Source: Priestia abyssalis
GTDB taxonomy: Bacteria; Bacillota; Bacilli; Bacillales; Bacillaceae_H
Direction: 5' to 3'
Length of the DNA stretch: 64,000 bases
NCBI RefSeq assembly: GCF_002019595.1
Contig: NZ_KV917369.1
Location: forward strand, 4,232,624 to 4,296,623
In this document: in pieces, positions 8,054 through 17,237 of the stretch
Numbering within the stretch: position 1 is the first letter of the stretch
Layout of the letters: each line of letters opens with the position of its first letter
Position numbers and translations under genes: made by a program
Notes under the pieces: model-generated
Databases searched by the model: none
What the model saw: the letters and a program-made list of their open reading frames with translations, nothing else
What the model was told of the DNA's origin: nothing

Positions 8054-9112
8054 CTATTTCCCCTCCTTGCCTAAGCGGTTAAAGAACCAGCGAATAATAT
8101 AGCTTGACGCTACGAAGAAAATAATTAAAGCGATGACAATATCAATCAGCTCTGAAGGAACGTCTGCCATAAAATTCATTTCCGGGGCCGCTGTTTTTAA
8201 CCCGCCGAATAACGCTGATGCTAAAATGATCCCAACAGCGGTATTTCCTCCCAGCAACGCTACCGCGATACCGTCAAAGCCCGTGCCCGTAAAGGCAGAA
8301 AGGCTGTTCATATTTTGAAACGTACCAAGCCCCTCCATTGCGCCGGCCAATCCGGCAAATGCTCCTGAAATGGCCATGGATAGCGCAATGTTTCGCGCTA
8401 CACTCATACCCGCATATTGGGAAGCATGCTGGTTAAATCCAACAGCACGAAGCTCATATCCTTTTGCCGTTTTGTTTAATAAAAACCACATAATGAAAGC
8501 CGCAAGAAGCGCTACAATGATACCAAGGTGAAGACGCGAGTTATCTGTGATGGACGCAAGAAACGGCGAAGCCAATGAAGCAGACTCTTTAATGTTGTAT
8601 GACTTTTCATTTCCTGCATATAAAAAGGTTTTAATGACAGCACTTGTCACATATAAGGCAATATAGTTCATCATGATGGTTACAATTACTTCATGCACCT
8701 TTAAACGGGCCTTTAATAGGCCCGGAATAAATCCCCAAATCGCTCCTGCCACAGCAGCCGCTAAAATTGCGAGAGGAAGGTGAATGACTTTCGGTAAATC
8801 AAGGGCATAACCTACCCACACGGAAGCAAGCCAGCCCACAAGCAATTGACCTTCTACCCCGATATTGAACAAACCCGTTTTGAAAGCAAATGCGACTGCT
8901 ATACCGGCTAAAATAAGCGGAGACATGGCGCGAATGACTTCTCCGATTGATTTTGAGCTTCCGATCATCCCATCCAAAAGCGCTCCATATCCGATCATAG
9001 GATCATATCCGCCAAGAAGCATAATGATTGCCCCTGCAACCAAACCTAAAACTGCCGCTAAAACAGGAATGGTAATATTCACGATACGCTCGTTTTTTAA
9101 AAACTTACTCAT
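8054..9112 (-). CDS. nucleoside ABC transporter permease (first permease)
   Basis: A 352-residue polytopic permease resembling NupP/YufP. The N-terminal transmembrane helix (ITIPVLAAVLGLVAGAIIML) and the family motif FAFKTGLFNIGVEGQLLVG near residues 74-92 are visible, and about ten hydrophobic stretches are predicted. The start overlaps the ATPase stop by 4 bases, so translation is coupled. With the second permease it would form the membrane channel of a nucleoside-type importer driven by the upstream two-domain ATPase. Confidence 0.92.
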   Translation of the reverse strand: MSKFLKNERIVNITIPVLAAVLGLVAGAIIMLLGGYDPMIGYGALLDGMIGSSKSIGEVIRAMSPLILAGIAVAFAFKTGLFNIGVEGQLLVGWLASVWVGYALDLPKVIHLPLAILAAAVAGAIWGFIPGLLKARLKVHEVIVTIMMNYIALYVTSAVIKTFLYAGNEKSYNIKESASLASPFLASITDNSRLHLGIIVALLAAFIMWFLLNKTAKGYELRAVGFNQHASQYAGMSVARNIALSMAISGAFAGLAGAMEGLGTFQNMNSLSAFTGTGFDGIAVALLGGNTAVGIILASALFGGLKTAAPEMNFMADVPSELIDIVIALIIFFVASSYIIRWFFNRLGKEGK

Positions 9113-10638
9113 GACATGCCACCAACTTTCTCACGCTTTCCCCCAGCCATTAACAGCCCTAACTCTTGTTCGTTCGTCTCTTTTGGATCAACAATATCGA
9201 CAATCTTTCCTTCATAAATCACTGCAATCCGATCGCTTAGATTCATCACTTCATCCAGTTCAAGCGATACAAGCAGCACTGCTTTTCCTTTATCGCGTTC
9301 CTCGACCAGTTTGGAATGAATAAATTCGATAGCCCCTACATCCAAACCACGCGTTGGTTGTGCAGCAATGAGAAGATCCGGACTGCGGTCCACTTCACGG
9401 GCAATAATTGCTTTTTGCTGATTTCCCCCGGATAACGCGCGAGCTGGTGTATACTCGCTTGGAGTACGAACGTCGAATTCTTTAATTAACGCTTTGGCTT
9501 TCTCATAAATCTTTTTATAATTTAAAATGCCGGACTTTGCATATGGCTGCTGATAATAGGTTTGCAGCGCAATATTCTCTCCGATTGTATAATCCAACAC
9601 AAGTCCATGTTTATGTCGATCCTGCGGAATATGCCCAACACCCGATTCCGTTATTTTTCTTGTCGGTATCGCTGTTAGTTCTTCTCCCTTTAATTGAATG
9701 GATCCGGATTTTATTTTTCGTAATCCCGTAATTGCTTCAATTAGTTCGGTTTGACCGTTTCCGTCAACACCCGCAATTCCTACAATCTCTCCTGCACGAA
9801 CGGTCAGATTCAATTCATTCACAGCCTTAACCCCGCGCGAATCTTCTACTGTGAGGTTTTGAACGACCAATACATTTTCTGCTGGTCTGGCGTCTGACTT
9901 CTCTGTTTTGAAATGAACCTCACGTCCGACCATCAATGCGGCAAGTTCATCCGGATTTGTGTCAGCTACTGTAACCGTGCCGATTCCTACACCCTTTCGG
10001 ATGACAGTACAACGATCGCAAACCGCCATGATTTCTTTCAATTTATGGGTAATAAGAATAATTGACTTTCCTTCTTCAATTAGGCGTTTCAAAATTTGAA
10101 TGAGCTCTGTAATTTCTTGAGGCGTTAAAGCAGCAGTCGGCTCATCAAAAATTAAAATGTCCGCACCGCGGTACAACGTTTTTAAAATTTCGACGCGCTG
10201 CTGCATTCCAACCGAAATATCTTCGATTTTAGCATATGGATCAACCGACAGTCCGTAACGCTTTGACAGCTCTTCAATCGTTTTGGCCGCTTCGGCAATG
10301 TTAATTTTACCGCCTTTTGTCGGTTCACTTCCTAAAATGATATTCTCTGTAACAGTGAAGTTTTGCACTAACATAAAGTGCTGGTGCACCATTCCGATTC
10401 CAAAACGATTGGCGACATTTGGATCCGTAATCTTCACTTCTTGTCCTTTAACTTTAATTTGGCCTTTCTCAGGTTGATAAAGACCAAATAATACATTCAT
10501 TAGTGTCGATTTCCCCGCACCGTTTTCTCCCAACAGCGCATGGATCTCACCTTTTTTTACTTGCAAAGTAATATTGTCATTCGCCACAATTCCAGGAAAT
10601 TCTTTGCGAATGTTCAGCATTTCGATTACATATTCCAA
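9109..10638 (-). CDS. nucleoside ABC transporter, two-domain ATP-binding protein
   Basis: A protein of about 509 residues with two fused ABC domains, as in NupO/YufO and RbsA-like proteins. The first Walker A is GENGAGKST near residue 36, with signature region ISVGMQQRVEILK and Walker B ILIFDEPTAALTP. The second domain has a degenerate P loop (GVDGNGQTE) and signature LSGGNQQKAIIARE. The TTG at 10638 is chosen because GAGGAG lies 8 bases upstream; the GTG three codons earlier has no spacing from that site. The gene follows the lipoprotein gene after about 345 bases with two hairpins, so expression is probably stepped down relative to the binding protein. Confidence 0.93.
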   Translation of the reverse strand: MEYVIEMLNIRKEFPGIVANDNITLQVKKGEIHALLGENGAGKSTLMNVLFGLYQPEKGQIKVKGQEVKITDPNVANRFGIGMVHQHFMLVQNFTVTENIILGSEPTKGGKINIAEAAKTIEELSKRYGLSVDPYAKIEDISVGMQQRVEILKTLYRGADILIFDEPTAALTPQEITELIQILKRLIEEGKSIILITHKLKEIMAVCDRCTVIRKGVGIGTVTVADTNPDELAALMVGREVHFKTEKSDARPAENVLVVQNLTVEDSRGVKAVNELNLTVRAGEIVGIAGVDGNGQTELIEAITGLRKIKSGSIQLKGEELTAIPTRKITESGVGHIPQDRHKHGLVLDYTIGENIALQTYYQQPYAKSGILNYKKIYEKAKALIKEFDVRTPSEYTPARALSGGNQQKAIIAREVDRSPDLLIAAQPTRGLDVGAIEFIHSKLVEERDKGKAVLLVSLELDEVMNLSDRIAVIYEGKIVDIVDPKETNEQELGLLMAGGKREKVGGMS

Positions 10639-10695
10639 CCTACTCACTCCTCATAGGTTACTTGGCTAAAATAGGAAAAAAGCCTCTAACAGTAG

Positions 10696-10715
10696 AAAAA
10701 CCCAGCAAATGCTGA
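10696..10715 (-). terminator. compact hairpin with U tract before the ATPase gene
   Basis: On the minus strand CTCAGCA-TT-TGCTGGG is followed by TTTTTC, about 60 bases before the ATPase start. It probably attenuates transcription into the ABC genes. Confidence 0.65.
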
Positions 10716-10913
10716 GTCTTAAGTTATACTTTCAACTATATGATAAGCTCAGTCTAAATCAACTATTCTTATTATGGTTCCGACACAAGCGAGCTATCCA
10801 TTTAGTATAAAATATGGCCAATATACATTATCTAAGGAAGAGCACAATGCCCTAAAAACGCTGGGCTGGCACCGTCCATCTCCAAACTCTATACGTTCTT
10901 ATCCATTCAGACA

Positions 10914-10969
10914 AAATGGACCCTTCACCAAATCGCTGTGACATCAACGAATCACTAGAAAGGTCCATT
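10914..10969 (-). terminator. long hairpin after the lipoprotein gene
   Basis: AATGGACC(T)TTC pairs with GAAGGGTCCATTTTG across about 35 bases, starting 15 bases past the lipoprotein stop. This layout is common after solute-binding-protein genes and would raise the level of the binding protein over the transporter. Confidence 0.6.
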
Positions 10970-10984
10970 CCCCTCAATCAGTTA

Positions 10985-12076
10985 TTATTGAACTGAGAAA
11001 CTTGCGAACTCTTCGTCTGTTGCAGGAACTTTCACTTCACCTTTTAAGATTTTTTGTTCCCACTCATCTACTAATTTCACCGCTTCTTCACTGACATTTT
11101 CAGTTGTCGGAGCAATACCTACTCCATCTTCTTCAAGACCGAATACAACTTCTTTTCCGCCTGGGAAGTCACCTTCCATTGCGCGTTTTGTTACATCATA
11201 TACCGCTACGTCTACACGTTTAACCATTGATGTTAATGTTACGTTTTCTGGCATACCTTCTTCGTGCTGATCACGGTCAACTCCGATAACCCATACTTCT
11301 TTACCTGATTTTTTACGGTTTTTCGCTTCTGTGAATACTCCATTACCAGTACCTCCGGCAGCATGGTAAATGATGTCTGCACCTTTGTCATACATTGCAG
11401 ATGCAATTGTTGCGCCTTTTTCAGGTGCATTAAAGTTTTCTGCATATTGAACAAATACTTCAGCTTCTGGGTTCACTGCTTTTACCCCTGCTTTAAATCC
11501 GTTTTCGAACTTTTTGATTAACGGAGAATCAACCCCGCCAATAAAACCAATTTTGTTGGATTTTGTGTGTTTAGCAGCTACAACCCCTACAAGGAATGAA
11601 CCTTGTTCTTCACGGAAAGTGATGTTTGTTACGTTATCTAAAAACACTGGTTGGAAATTTTCATCCATCAACAAGCTGTCCACTAACGCAAAATGAGCAT
11701 CTTTATTTTGTTCTGCTACTTTTTGAACCGCATCTTCCAATAAGAAACCGATCCCATATGTTAAATTATAGCCGGCATCGGAGAACTTTGTTAAGTTTGG
11801 CTCATATTCTGCGGCTTCGCCTGATTGGAGGTATTTATATCCTTTTCCTTCTTCCAAGTTATTTTCTTGTCCGAATCTCGTTAAACCTTCCCAAGCAGAT
11901 TGGTTGAATGATTTATCATCTACGCCGCCTGTATCTGTAACCATTCCAACTTTAAAGTCGGCAGCTTCTTTGTTCTCTCCGGATTTCGCCCCCTCTTCGC
12001 TCGATCCACATGCGCTGAGTAATGTCCCTGCCGCTAATACAAGTGATAACGCTAAACCCGCTTTACGTTTTACCAT
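10985..12076 (-). CDS. BMP family nucleoside-binding lipoprotein
   Basis: A 363-residue substrate-binding lipoprotein of the Bmp/Med family (NupN/YufN-like). The signal peptide ends in the lipobox LLSAC, with the lipidated Cys near residue 23, followed by a Gly/Ser/Glu linker. The mature domain begins FKVGMVTDTGGVDDKSFNQS, the typical family start, and includes IGFIGGVDSPLI. Members of this family bind purine nucleosides, but the substrate here is inferred. It is first in the lipoprotein-ATPase-permease-permease unit and lies just after a GntR-type regulator. AGGGGG provides the ribosome binding site. Confidence 0.94.
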   Translation of the reverse strand: MVKRKAGLALSLVLAAGTLLSACGSSEEGAKSGENKEAADFKVGMVTDTGGVDDKSFNQSAWEGLTRFGQENNLEEGKGYKYLQSGEAAEYEPNLTKFSDAGYNLTYGIGFLLEDAVQKVAEQNKDAHFALVDSLLMDENFQPVFLDNVTNITFREEQGSFLVGVVAAKHTKSNKIGFIGGVDSPLIKKFENGFKAGVKAVNPEAEVFVQYAENFNAPEKGATIASAMYDKGADIIYHAAGGTGNGVFTEAKNRKKSGKEVWVIGVDRDQHEEGMPENVTLTSMVKRVDVAVYDVTKRAMEGDFPGGKEVVFGLEEDGVGIAPTTENVSEEAVKLVDEWEQKILKGEVKVPATDEEFASFSVQ

Positions 12077-12221
12077 TTCGTAAGACCCCCTGAAATATTT
12101 GGATTATGTGTTACAATCATAAAAAAATGAAACCATTTATTTACTTATGTAACATTCACCTCCTTAAAAGTGTTTCCAATTCCAAGTGTTAATCTTCTGA
12201 CAGTTCCCTCTAAAAAAAGAA

Positions 12222-12947
12222 TTAAACCCTTTTTCTCAACACATGGAAACTGAATTTATCTGCTTTAAAATAGTTCAAGGAATATAAAATTGGATCATCA
12301 TTTTGATCATAATGCATTTGTTTTAGCACAAGTAAAGCGGTTTCCGGTTCACACTCCAATATAGGAGAGATTCTTTCGTGATATCCCAGAGGCTCAATTT
12401 GCGCTACTGCATAAGAAATGTACTTGCCGGACTGTTCGTTTAAAGTTTCCAGCAACGATTCTCTTTCATGGGAAAATTGACCCGGTAAATATTTTTTTAG
12501 TACTTTATCCACACAATATACAACCGGCTCTCCATCTGCCGTTCTTACGCGCTCTACGTATAAAATTTCATCATTTTCTGAACATTGGAAGCGGCGCATA
12601 TCATCTTCCGTAGGTCCCTGAACATGAGAGGAATGAAATACCGTTCCCGGCACTTTTCCGCCTTGCTCAATCATATGTGTTACACTATTCAATTGCTCGA
12701 TACCTGATGTAAAAGTAGGGCGGGTATTCACAAATGTTCCAACACCGTGTCTTCGAATCACGACATTTTCTTCTTCTAAAATTCGAAGGGCTTCTCTTAA
12801 TGTCGCACGACTTACCCCCAATTGCTTGGATAAATCAAATTCTGAAGGCAGCTTTTCTTTTTCCTTATAAACGCCTTCTTCAATTAATTGTTTAATTTTG
12901 TCAATCACTTGCAAATACAAATGTCGACTATCTGCTTTAATTGACAT
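12222..12947 (-). CDS. ymfC: GntR family (HutC-type) transcriptional regulator YmfC
   Basis: A 241-residue regulator. An N-terminal winged helix ([20 protein letters not shown] near residues 33-52, RRHGVGTFV wing) is followed by a C-terminal UTRA effector domain ([20 protein letters not shown]), which places it in the HutC subfamily. I chose the ATG at 12947 because GGGGGAAGG lies just upstream; an earlier in-frame start adds 10 unrelated residues and runs through the palindrome. It is directly upstream of the nucleoside-type importer, so local control of that operon and of itself is plausible. A palindrome at 12975-12990 is a candidate operator. Confidence 0.93.
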   Translation of the reverse strand: MSIKADSRHLYLQVIDKIKQLIEEGVYKEKEKLPSEFDLSKQLGVSRATLREALRILEEENVVIRRHGVGTFVNTRPTFTSGIEQLNSVTHMIEQGGKVPGTVFHSSHVQGPTEDDMRRFQCSENDEILYVERVRTADGEPVVYCVDKVLKKYLPGQFSHERESLLETLNEQSGKYISYAVAQIEPLGYHERISPILECEPETALLVLKQMHYDQNDDPILYSLNYFKADKFSFHVLRKRV

Positions 12948-12974
12948 TATCCTTCCCCCACTATGAACTTTAGT

Positions 12975-12990
12975 CATCAGACCTCTGATG
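12975..12990. promoter_or_regulatory. palindromic candidate operator of the GntR regulator
   Basis: CATCAGA-CC-TCTGATG is a perfect 7+7 inverted repeat. It is flanked by AGTCA (12972-12976) and TGACT (12993-12997), and it ends 28 bases from the ymfC start codon. The position suits autoregulation. No second copy was seen before the lipoprotein gene. Confidence 0.45.
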
Positions 12991-13014
12991 TGTGACTAGT
13001 TCTTTTAATCGAAA

Positions 13015-13031
13015 ATAATATATCATTTTTC
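13015..13031. repeat. 17-bp direct repeat, copy 1
   Basis: ATAATATATCATTTTTC recurs exactly at 13130-13146, 115 bases away and in the same orientation, upstream of ymfC. Confidence 0.7.
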
Positions 13032-13129
13032 GACACATAAATAAATAGGTTATATTCATTTTGTTAAAAAAACCTTAACAATATTACACTTTTGTAAAAA
13101 AGATGTTTTCTTTTTCTAAAAAAGATTTT

Positions 13130-13146
13130 ATAATATATCATTTTTC
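13130..13146. repeat. 17-bp direct repeat, copy 2
   Basis: Exact second copy of the sequence at 13015-13031. Both are in A+T-rich DNA, but identity over 17 bases including a central ATCA is more than the base composition readily explains. Confidence 0.7.
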
Positions 13147-13302
13147 TTCATTTCCACTAAAAAATAGGTCCGTACATCAAAAATATGGAAAATATGTGAC
13201 AATTAGTATAACACATTTAACGATACGTTTTCTCTATTTTTATCGTATGATATGCCTTTACTTTCTAAAATAATAATTTATTTATGATTGCTTGTTATAA
13301 GC

Positions 13303-13343
13303 AGAAGAAAGGAACATGGATAAAATCCATGTTCCTTTCTTCT
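13303..13343 (-). terminator. intrinsic terminator of spoIIIE
   Basis: A perfect 18-bp stem (AGAAGAAAGGAACATGGA and its complement) with a 5-base loop overlaps the spoIIIE stop codon. There is no strong U run, but the stem itself contains TTTCTTCT. Confidence 0.8.
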
Positions 13344-15687
13344 ATGATCCTACATCTTCATTTGACTGGCTTACCAATACAGAACGCGGTTTACTTCCTT
13401 CATAAGGGCCTACGACCCCTCGGACTTCCATGGCATCAATAAGTCTGGCTGCCCTGTTATACCCGATGCGGAACCGGCGCTGAAGCATCGATACAGATGC
13501 GGTTTGCATTTCAACGACAAGCTCAACTGCCTCGTCATATAAATCGTCCTCAAAATCATCTTCTGATTCTGGCATATCTTTAGGAATCATATCCTCTTGA
13601 TATTGAGCTTTTTGCTGGGAGATGACGAAATCTACCACTTCTTCCACCTCTTCGTCCGATAGGAAAGCTCCCTGCACACGAACAGGCTTTGACGCCCCTA
13701 CAGGCAGAAACAGCATATCCCCTCGCCCAAGCAGCTTTTCCGCTCCCCCCATATCCAAAATGGTACGTGAATCTGTTTGAGAGGATACACTAAAGGCAAT
13801 ACGAGACGGAATGTTCGCTTTAATGACTCCTGTAATAACGTCTACCGATGGACGCTGTGTCGCAATAATTAAATGAATGCCTGCTGCACGCGCCATTTGT
13901 GCCAAACGGGTGATGGCATCTTCTACGTCGGAAGAAGCGACCATCATTAAATCTGCCAACTCGTCCACAATGACCACAATATAAGGCAAGCCCGGCTGTT
14001 TGGCTTCTTCTTCTTGGTTATGCCGCTTAATATATTCATTGTATCCCTCGATATTTCGCGTACCTGTATGGGAAAATAACTCATAACGTCTCTCCATCTC
14101 GCTTACAACCCGCTTCAACGCTTGGGACGCTTTTTTCGGGTCCGTTACAACAGGCGCCAGCAAATGTGGAATGCCGTTGTACATATTCAATTCAACCATT
14201 TTCGGGTCAATCATCATCAATTTCACTTCATGAGGTTTTGCACGCATAAGTAAACTGATGATAATCCCGTTAATACACACACTTTTACCGCTTCCTGTCG
14301 CCCCCGCTACAAGCAAATGCGGCATTTTGTTTAATTCCGCTAAAACGGCTTCACCCGAAATATCTCGTCCGAAACCGATAAGCAGCTTAGCATCGGGACG
14401 ATTGTTTTCTTTCGCCTCCAGCACTTCACGCAATGAAACCATCGCAACTTCCTCATTCGGCACTTCGATTCCTACCGCCGATTTACCAGGAATCGGTGCT
14501 TCAATCCGAATATCTTTTGCAGCAAGCGCCAATGCTAAATCATCACTTAAATTGACAATTTTACTTACTTTCACTCCGACATCCGGGTACACTTCATATT
14601 TTGTTACAGCGGGACCCAAATGAACTTTGGCCACTTTTGCTTTAACACCGAAACTTTGGAATGTTTTCTCCAGTTTTTGAGCATTGGCATAAATATTTTT
14701 ATGCTCTTTTGCCTGATTGCTTTTTTTCGGCATTGTTAACAAACTTACCGGTGGAAGCTGATATTTTGTATTTTCCTCCTCGACAAATGTCATTACTGGA
14801 GGCTTTTCTTCTTCTGAAGGTTCTTCTGTCTTGGACTTGGAAGGCGGTTCAACCTCTGCAGGCTTTTGGAAAACTGGAGTAGAAGCAGGTTCCTCTTCTC
14901 CTTTATCGAAATGCTCAATGATGGGAGGTCCTGACATTTCAATATGTTCATGAACATGTTCAGGTGCTTCTTCCTCCTCTTCTTTTGAAGGGGCAGGCGC
15001 TTTCTTTTTACGTTTCGGTTTTGCTTTTTTCGGTCGATGTTTCCATCTGTGTAACCAATCTTTTATATCCAGCAACCCCTCTTTTGTTTCACTGATGAGG
15101 AACGAAAAAACAGGGGCTAACAGTTTATACAGCGTTTCCCGAAGTGATCTTCCCGTCAGAAGGATAAGGCCAATGATCATCAGAATGAATGCAAAAAATT
15201 GAGTCCCAAGTGAATCAAATAAATAATAAAACGCCGCAAATAAAACGGCTCCAATCATCCCTCCTCCAAGATCACGGGGAACAGACTGGCCTTTTGCTTC
15301 CAATAAAAACAGATCCCATGTATTTAAAATGACAGACGGATGAGCAAAAGCACCGTCTCTTGATAAATTTTCAAATAATTTAACATGACTTAATAGTAAA
15401 ATAGCCGCAAATAAAATATAAATACCCAAAAGCTGTCTTGTGACAAGCTTTGGCCCCCGCAGCTTAAAAATAATAAAAACCGATATAATGAGTAAAGCAA
15501 CTAAGCTCACCATGTACCACTCACCTGTAAACAAGCGGAAAAACAAAGCGAGCGAACGGCCAACGACTCCGAGATTTGCCATTGCAATACAAGAAACAGC
15601 AAACAATAGCAGACCGGTTAATTCAAAGCTCAATATTCGTTTCCATTCCTCTTTTTTGGCTTCACTTCTCTTTTTTTGCTTTGCCAT
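13342..15687 (-). CDS. spoIIIE: SpoIIIE/FtsK family DNA translocase
   Basis: A 781-residue septum-anchored ATPase that pumps DNA, essential for moving the chromosome into the forespore. The N-terminal third has several transmembrane helices (roughly residues 20-190), then a Lys/Pro/Glu-rich linker to about 320. The motor follows: Walker [18 protein letters not shown] near 470, Walker [15 protein letters not shown] near 580, and a C-terminal winged-helix gamma domain ([21 protein letters not shown]) that reads polar DNA motifs. Length matches B. subtilis SpoIIIE (about 787 residues), and the site between tepA/ylzJ and ymfC is the same. It could serve vegetative FtsK roles too. Confidence 0.96.
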   Translation of the reverse strand: MAKQKKRSEAKKEEWKRILSFELTGLLLFAVSCIAMANLGVVGRSLALFFRLFTGEWYMVSLVALLIISVFIIFKLRGPKLVTRQLLGIYILFAAILLLSHVKLFENLSRDGAFAHPSVILNTWDLFLLEAKGQSVPRDLGGGMIGAVLFAAFYYLFDSLGTQFFAFILMIIGLILLTGRSLRETLYKLLAPVFSFLISETKEGLLDIKDWLHRWKHRPKKAKPKRKKKAPAPSKEEEEEAPEHVHEHIEMSGPPIIEHFDKGEEEPASTPVFQKPAEVEPPSKSKTEEPSEEEKPPVMTFVEEENTKYQLPPVSLLTMPKKSNQAKEHKNIYANAQKLEKTFQSFGVKAKVAKVHLGPAVTKYEVYPDVGVKVSKIVNLSDDLALALAAKDIRIEAPIPGKSAVGIEVPNEEVAMVSLREVLEAKENNRPDAKLLIGFGRDISGEAVLAELNKMPHLLVAGATGSGKSVCINGIIISLLMRAKPHEVKLMMIDPKMVELNMYNGIPHLLAPVVTDPKKASQALKRVVSEMERRYELFSHTGTRNIEGYNEYIKRHNQEEEAKQPGLPYIVVIVDELADLMMVASSDVEDAITRLAQMARAAGIHLIIATQRPSVDVITGVIKANIPSRIAFSVSSQTDSRTILDMGGAEKLLGRGDMLFLPVGASKPVRVQGAFLSDEEVEEVVDFVISQQKAQYQEDMIPKDMPESEDDFEDDLYDEAVELVVEMQTASVSMLQRRFRIGYNRAARLIDAMEVRGVVGPYEGSKPRSVLVSQSNEDVGS

Positions 15688-15818
15688 TCTTTCACTCCAA
15701 TCACTCCATAAAAATGAATTTACGAAGATAAAGCTTTTCTCTTTATTTTCTCGTTATGTATGGGCTGAACCTGCCTGAACACTCCAACAAACTGAAGGTA
15801 CACCGGAAAAATTCAACT

Positions 15819-15865
15819 CATAAGGCGGCCTCAAAAAATGAACACATTTTTGAGGCCGCCTTATG
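15819..15865 (-). terminator. long perfect hairpin after ylzJ (second)
   Basis: CATAAGGCGGCCTCAAAAA pairs with its complement around a short loop, giving a very stable stem. It has no U tract on the minus strand, so it may be a bidirectional or RNA-stability element. Confidence 0.7.
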
Positions 15866-15892
15866 ATAATAATAGGCTATTTCCGTAAGTGT

Positions 15893-15916
15893 CAAAAAAA
15901 CAGCCAATCAAGGCTG
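15893..15916 (-). terminator. intrinsic terminator after ylzJ (first)
   Basis: The stem CAGCC/GGCTG with a 6-base loop is followed on the minus strand by seven T residues. It is the first terminator met after ylzJ. Confidence 0.8.
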
Positions 15917-15989
15917 CGTAGTTGGACTGTCTATAGATTATTATAACATAGTTTGTCTTGTATTACATATGACGAACGTTAGAGGATAT

Positions 15990-16202
15990 TCAATATATCG
16001 GGAAAGTTTGTCCCGGGCAATATTGCTCATTCAAAAAGTCTTGGGGATTTGTACTTAATAACCGAACGACTTCATACTGTTTTTGGGCATTTTCAGAAAC
16101 GACGACGGACACCCCATTCATTTGTACAATCTTTTGCTTATCATATACACTCATGTCGATTGGAAATACGAGTTCCTCAGGCATCATCGTATAAAGAATC
16201 AT
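15990..16202 (-). CDS. ylzJ: YlzJ-like small protein
   Basis: A 70-residue protein beginning [16 protein letters not shown], the recognisable start of the YlzJ family of Bacillaceae. Its ATG overlaps the tepA stop by 4 bases, so it is translationally coupled to tepA. There is no signal peptide or transmembrane segment. The function is unknown to me; its conserved pairing with tepA suggests a shared role, possibly in spore formation (inference). Confidence 0.88.
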   Translation of the reverse strand: MILYTMMPEELVFPIDMSVYDKQKIVQMNGVSVVVSENAQKQYEVVRLLSTNPQDFLNEQYCPGQTFPIY

Positions 16203-16948
16203 TGTAGTAATGGCTTCCCTTCTGTCATTTGTCCTCGTTGCTCGATCAGTTCATTCAATTTGCGAATAGCTTCTCCCACGCCTCCGACTTCATCAATCAA
16301 ACCATATTCGACTGCATCTGCCCCTACCACATTTGTTCCGATATCTCTCGTTAAGTTTCCTTTTGAAAACATGAGTTCTTTAAATTTTTCTTCCGTGATA
16401 TTCGAGTGCCCTACAACAAATTTTACGACCCGCTCTTGCATCTTATCCAAATACTCAAATGTTTGAGGAACCCCGATGACCAAACCTGTTAAGCGTACAG
16501 GGTGAATCGTCATTGTTGCTGTTCCTGCAATGAACGAATAGTCGGTGGAAACCGCAATTGGAACACCAATAGAATGTCCTCCCCCCAGTACAATCGAAAC
16601 CGTCGGCTTTGATAAAGAAGCGAGCATTTCTGAAATGGCTAACCCTGCCTCTACATCACCGCCAACCGTATTTAAAATGACAAGCAGCCCCTCAATATTA
16701 GGATTTTGCTCAATCGCTACAATTTGAGGAATAACGTGTTCATATTTTGTTGTCTTATTTTGCGGAGGCAGCTGCATATGCCCTTCAATTTGGCCAACAA
16801 TCGTCAAACAATGGATTTTGGAATCTTGCGACATTTGAGGAACATTTGTCTGCCCTAACTGCTGTAATTTCTCAACAATTTGGCTTTTATCTGCTTCTTT
16901 TTTATCCGGATTCTCTTGCTCTGCCTGAGTATTTTGTTGTTCAAACAT
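16199..16948 (-). CDS. tepA: TepA, ClpP-like translocation-enhancing protease
   Basis: A 249-residue member of the ClpP-like serine protease group. The nucleophile region is [12 protein letters not shown], the family's equivalent of the ClpP GxSxG area. The substrate-channel stretch [18 protein letters not shown] and the catalytic His region [14 protein letters not shown] are present. B. subtilis TepA has been linked to secretion and to degrading spore small acid-soluble proteins. I chose the ATG at 16948 (MFEQQN) because GAAAGGGG lies about 7 bases upstream and it matches the family length. The Gln/Glu/Lys-rich N terminus is typical. It lies between rnjB and ylzJ. Confidence 0.93.
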   Translation of the reverse strand: MFEQQNTQAEQENPDKKEADKSQIVEKLQQLGQTNVPQMSQDSKIHCLTIVGQIEGHMQLPPQNKTTKYEHVIPQIVAIEQNPNIEGLLVILNTVGGDVEAGLAISEMLASLSKPTVSIVLGGGHSIGVPIAVSTDYSFIAGTATMTIHPVRLTGLVIGVPQTFEYLDKMQERVVKFVVGHSNITEEKFKELMFSKGNLTRDIGTNVVGADAVEYGLIDEVGGVGEAIRKLNELIEQRGQMTEGKPLLQ

Positions 16949-17190
16949 ACTTTTTCCCCTTTCCATTATCAATGATATGGTTAGTATGAACTCCGCTTCC
17001 ATTTTCATACCTCCCTGTTCCTTTGGAAAACGGAGACCGATCAACCCTAAACAAGCACTAGCATGGATACCCTTGGATTATAATACTCCTGACAATTCTT
17101 TTTCTATAACCTCCACTTAATTTTTAATATTGACTGTCTATCCTATCCATAGCTTTTCTCCATTCATAGGCCCCGGTAAAATTTTTTCAC

Positions 17191-17237
17191 ATAAAGAATG
17201 GGACATGGGGGTTCTTTCCCCATGTCCCATTCTTTAT
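17191..17237 (-). terminator. intrinsic terminator of rnjB
   Basis: A 20-bp near-perfect stem (AAAGAATGGGACATGGGG and complement) with a short loop overlaps the rnjB stop. It is followed on the minus strand by a T-rich stretch. Confidence 0.88.

Larger units (their letters stand above)
10639..10984 (-). other. intergenic region between BMP lipoprotein and ATPase genes
   Basis: About 345 bases without a convincing gene. It holds one long-range hairpin near the lipoprotein stop and one compact terminator-like hairpin nearer the ATPase gene. I see nothing else that I can name. Confidence 0.6.
12948..13341 (-). other. AT-rich intergenic region upstream of ymfC
   Basis: About 394 bases, very A+T-rich, with no gene. 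It contains the spoIIIE terminator at its upstream end, two copies of a 17-bp direct repeat and, next to ymfC, a perfect palindrome. The ymfC promoter must lie here, but I could not pick a single convincing -35/-10 pair. Confidence 0.6.
15688..15989 (-). other. intergenic region between ylzJ and spoIIIE
   Basis: About 302 bases. It holds two consecutive strong hairpins after ylzJ and about 130 bases of presumed spoIIIE promoter and leader in which I found no clear sigma-A boxes. Confidence 0.6.
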
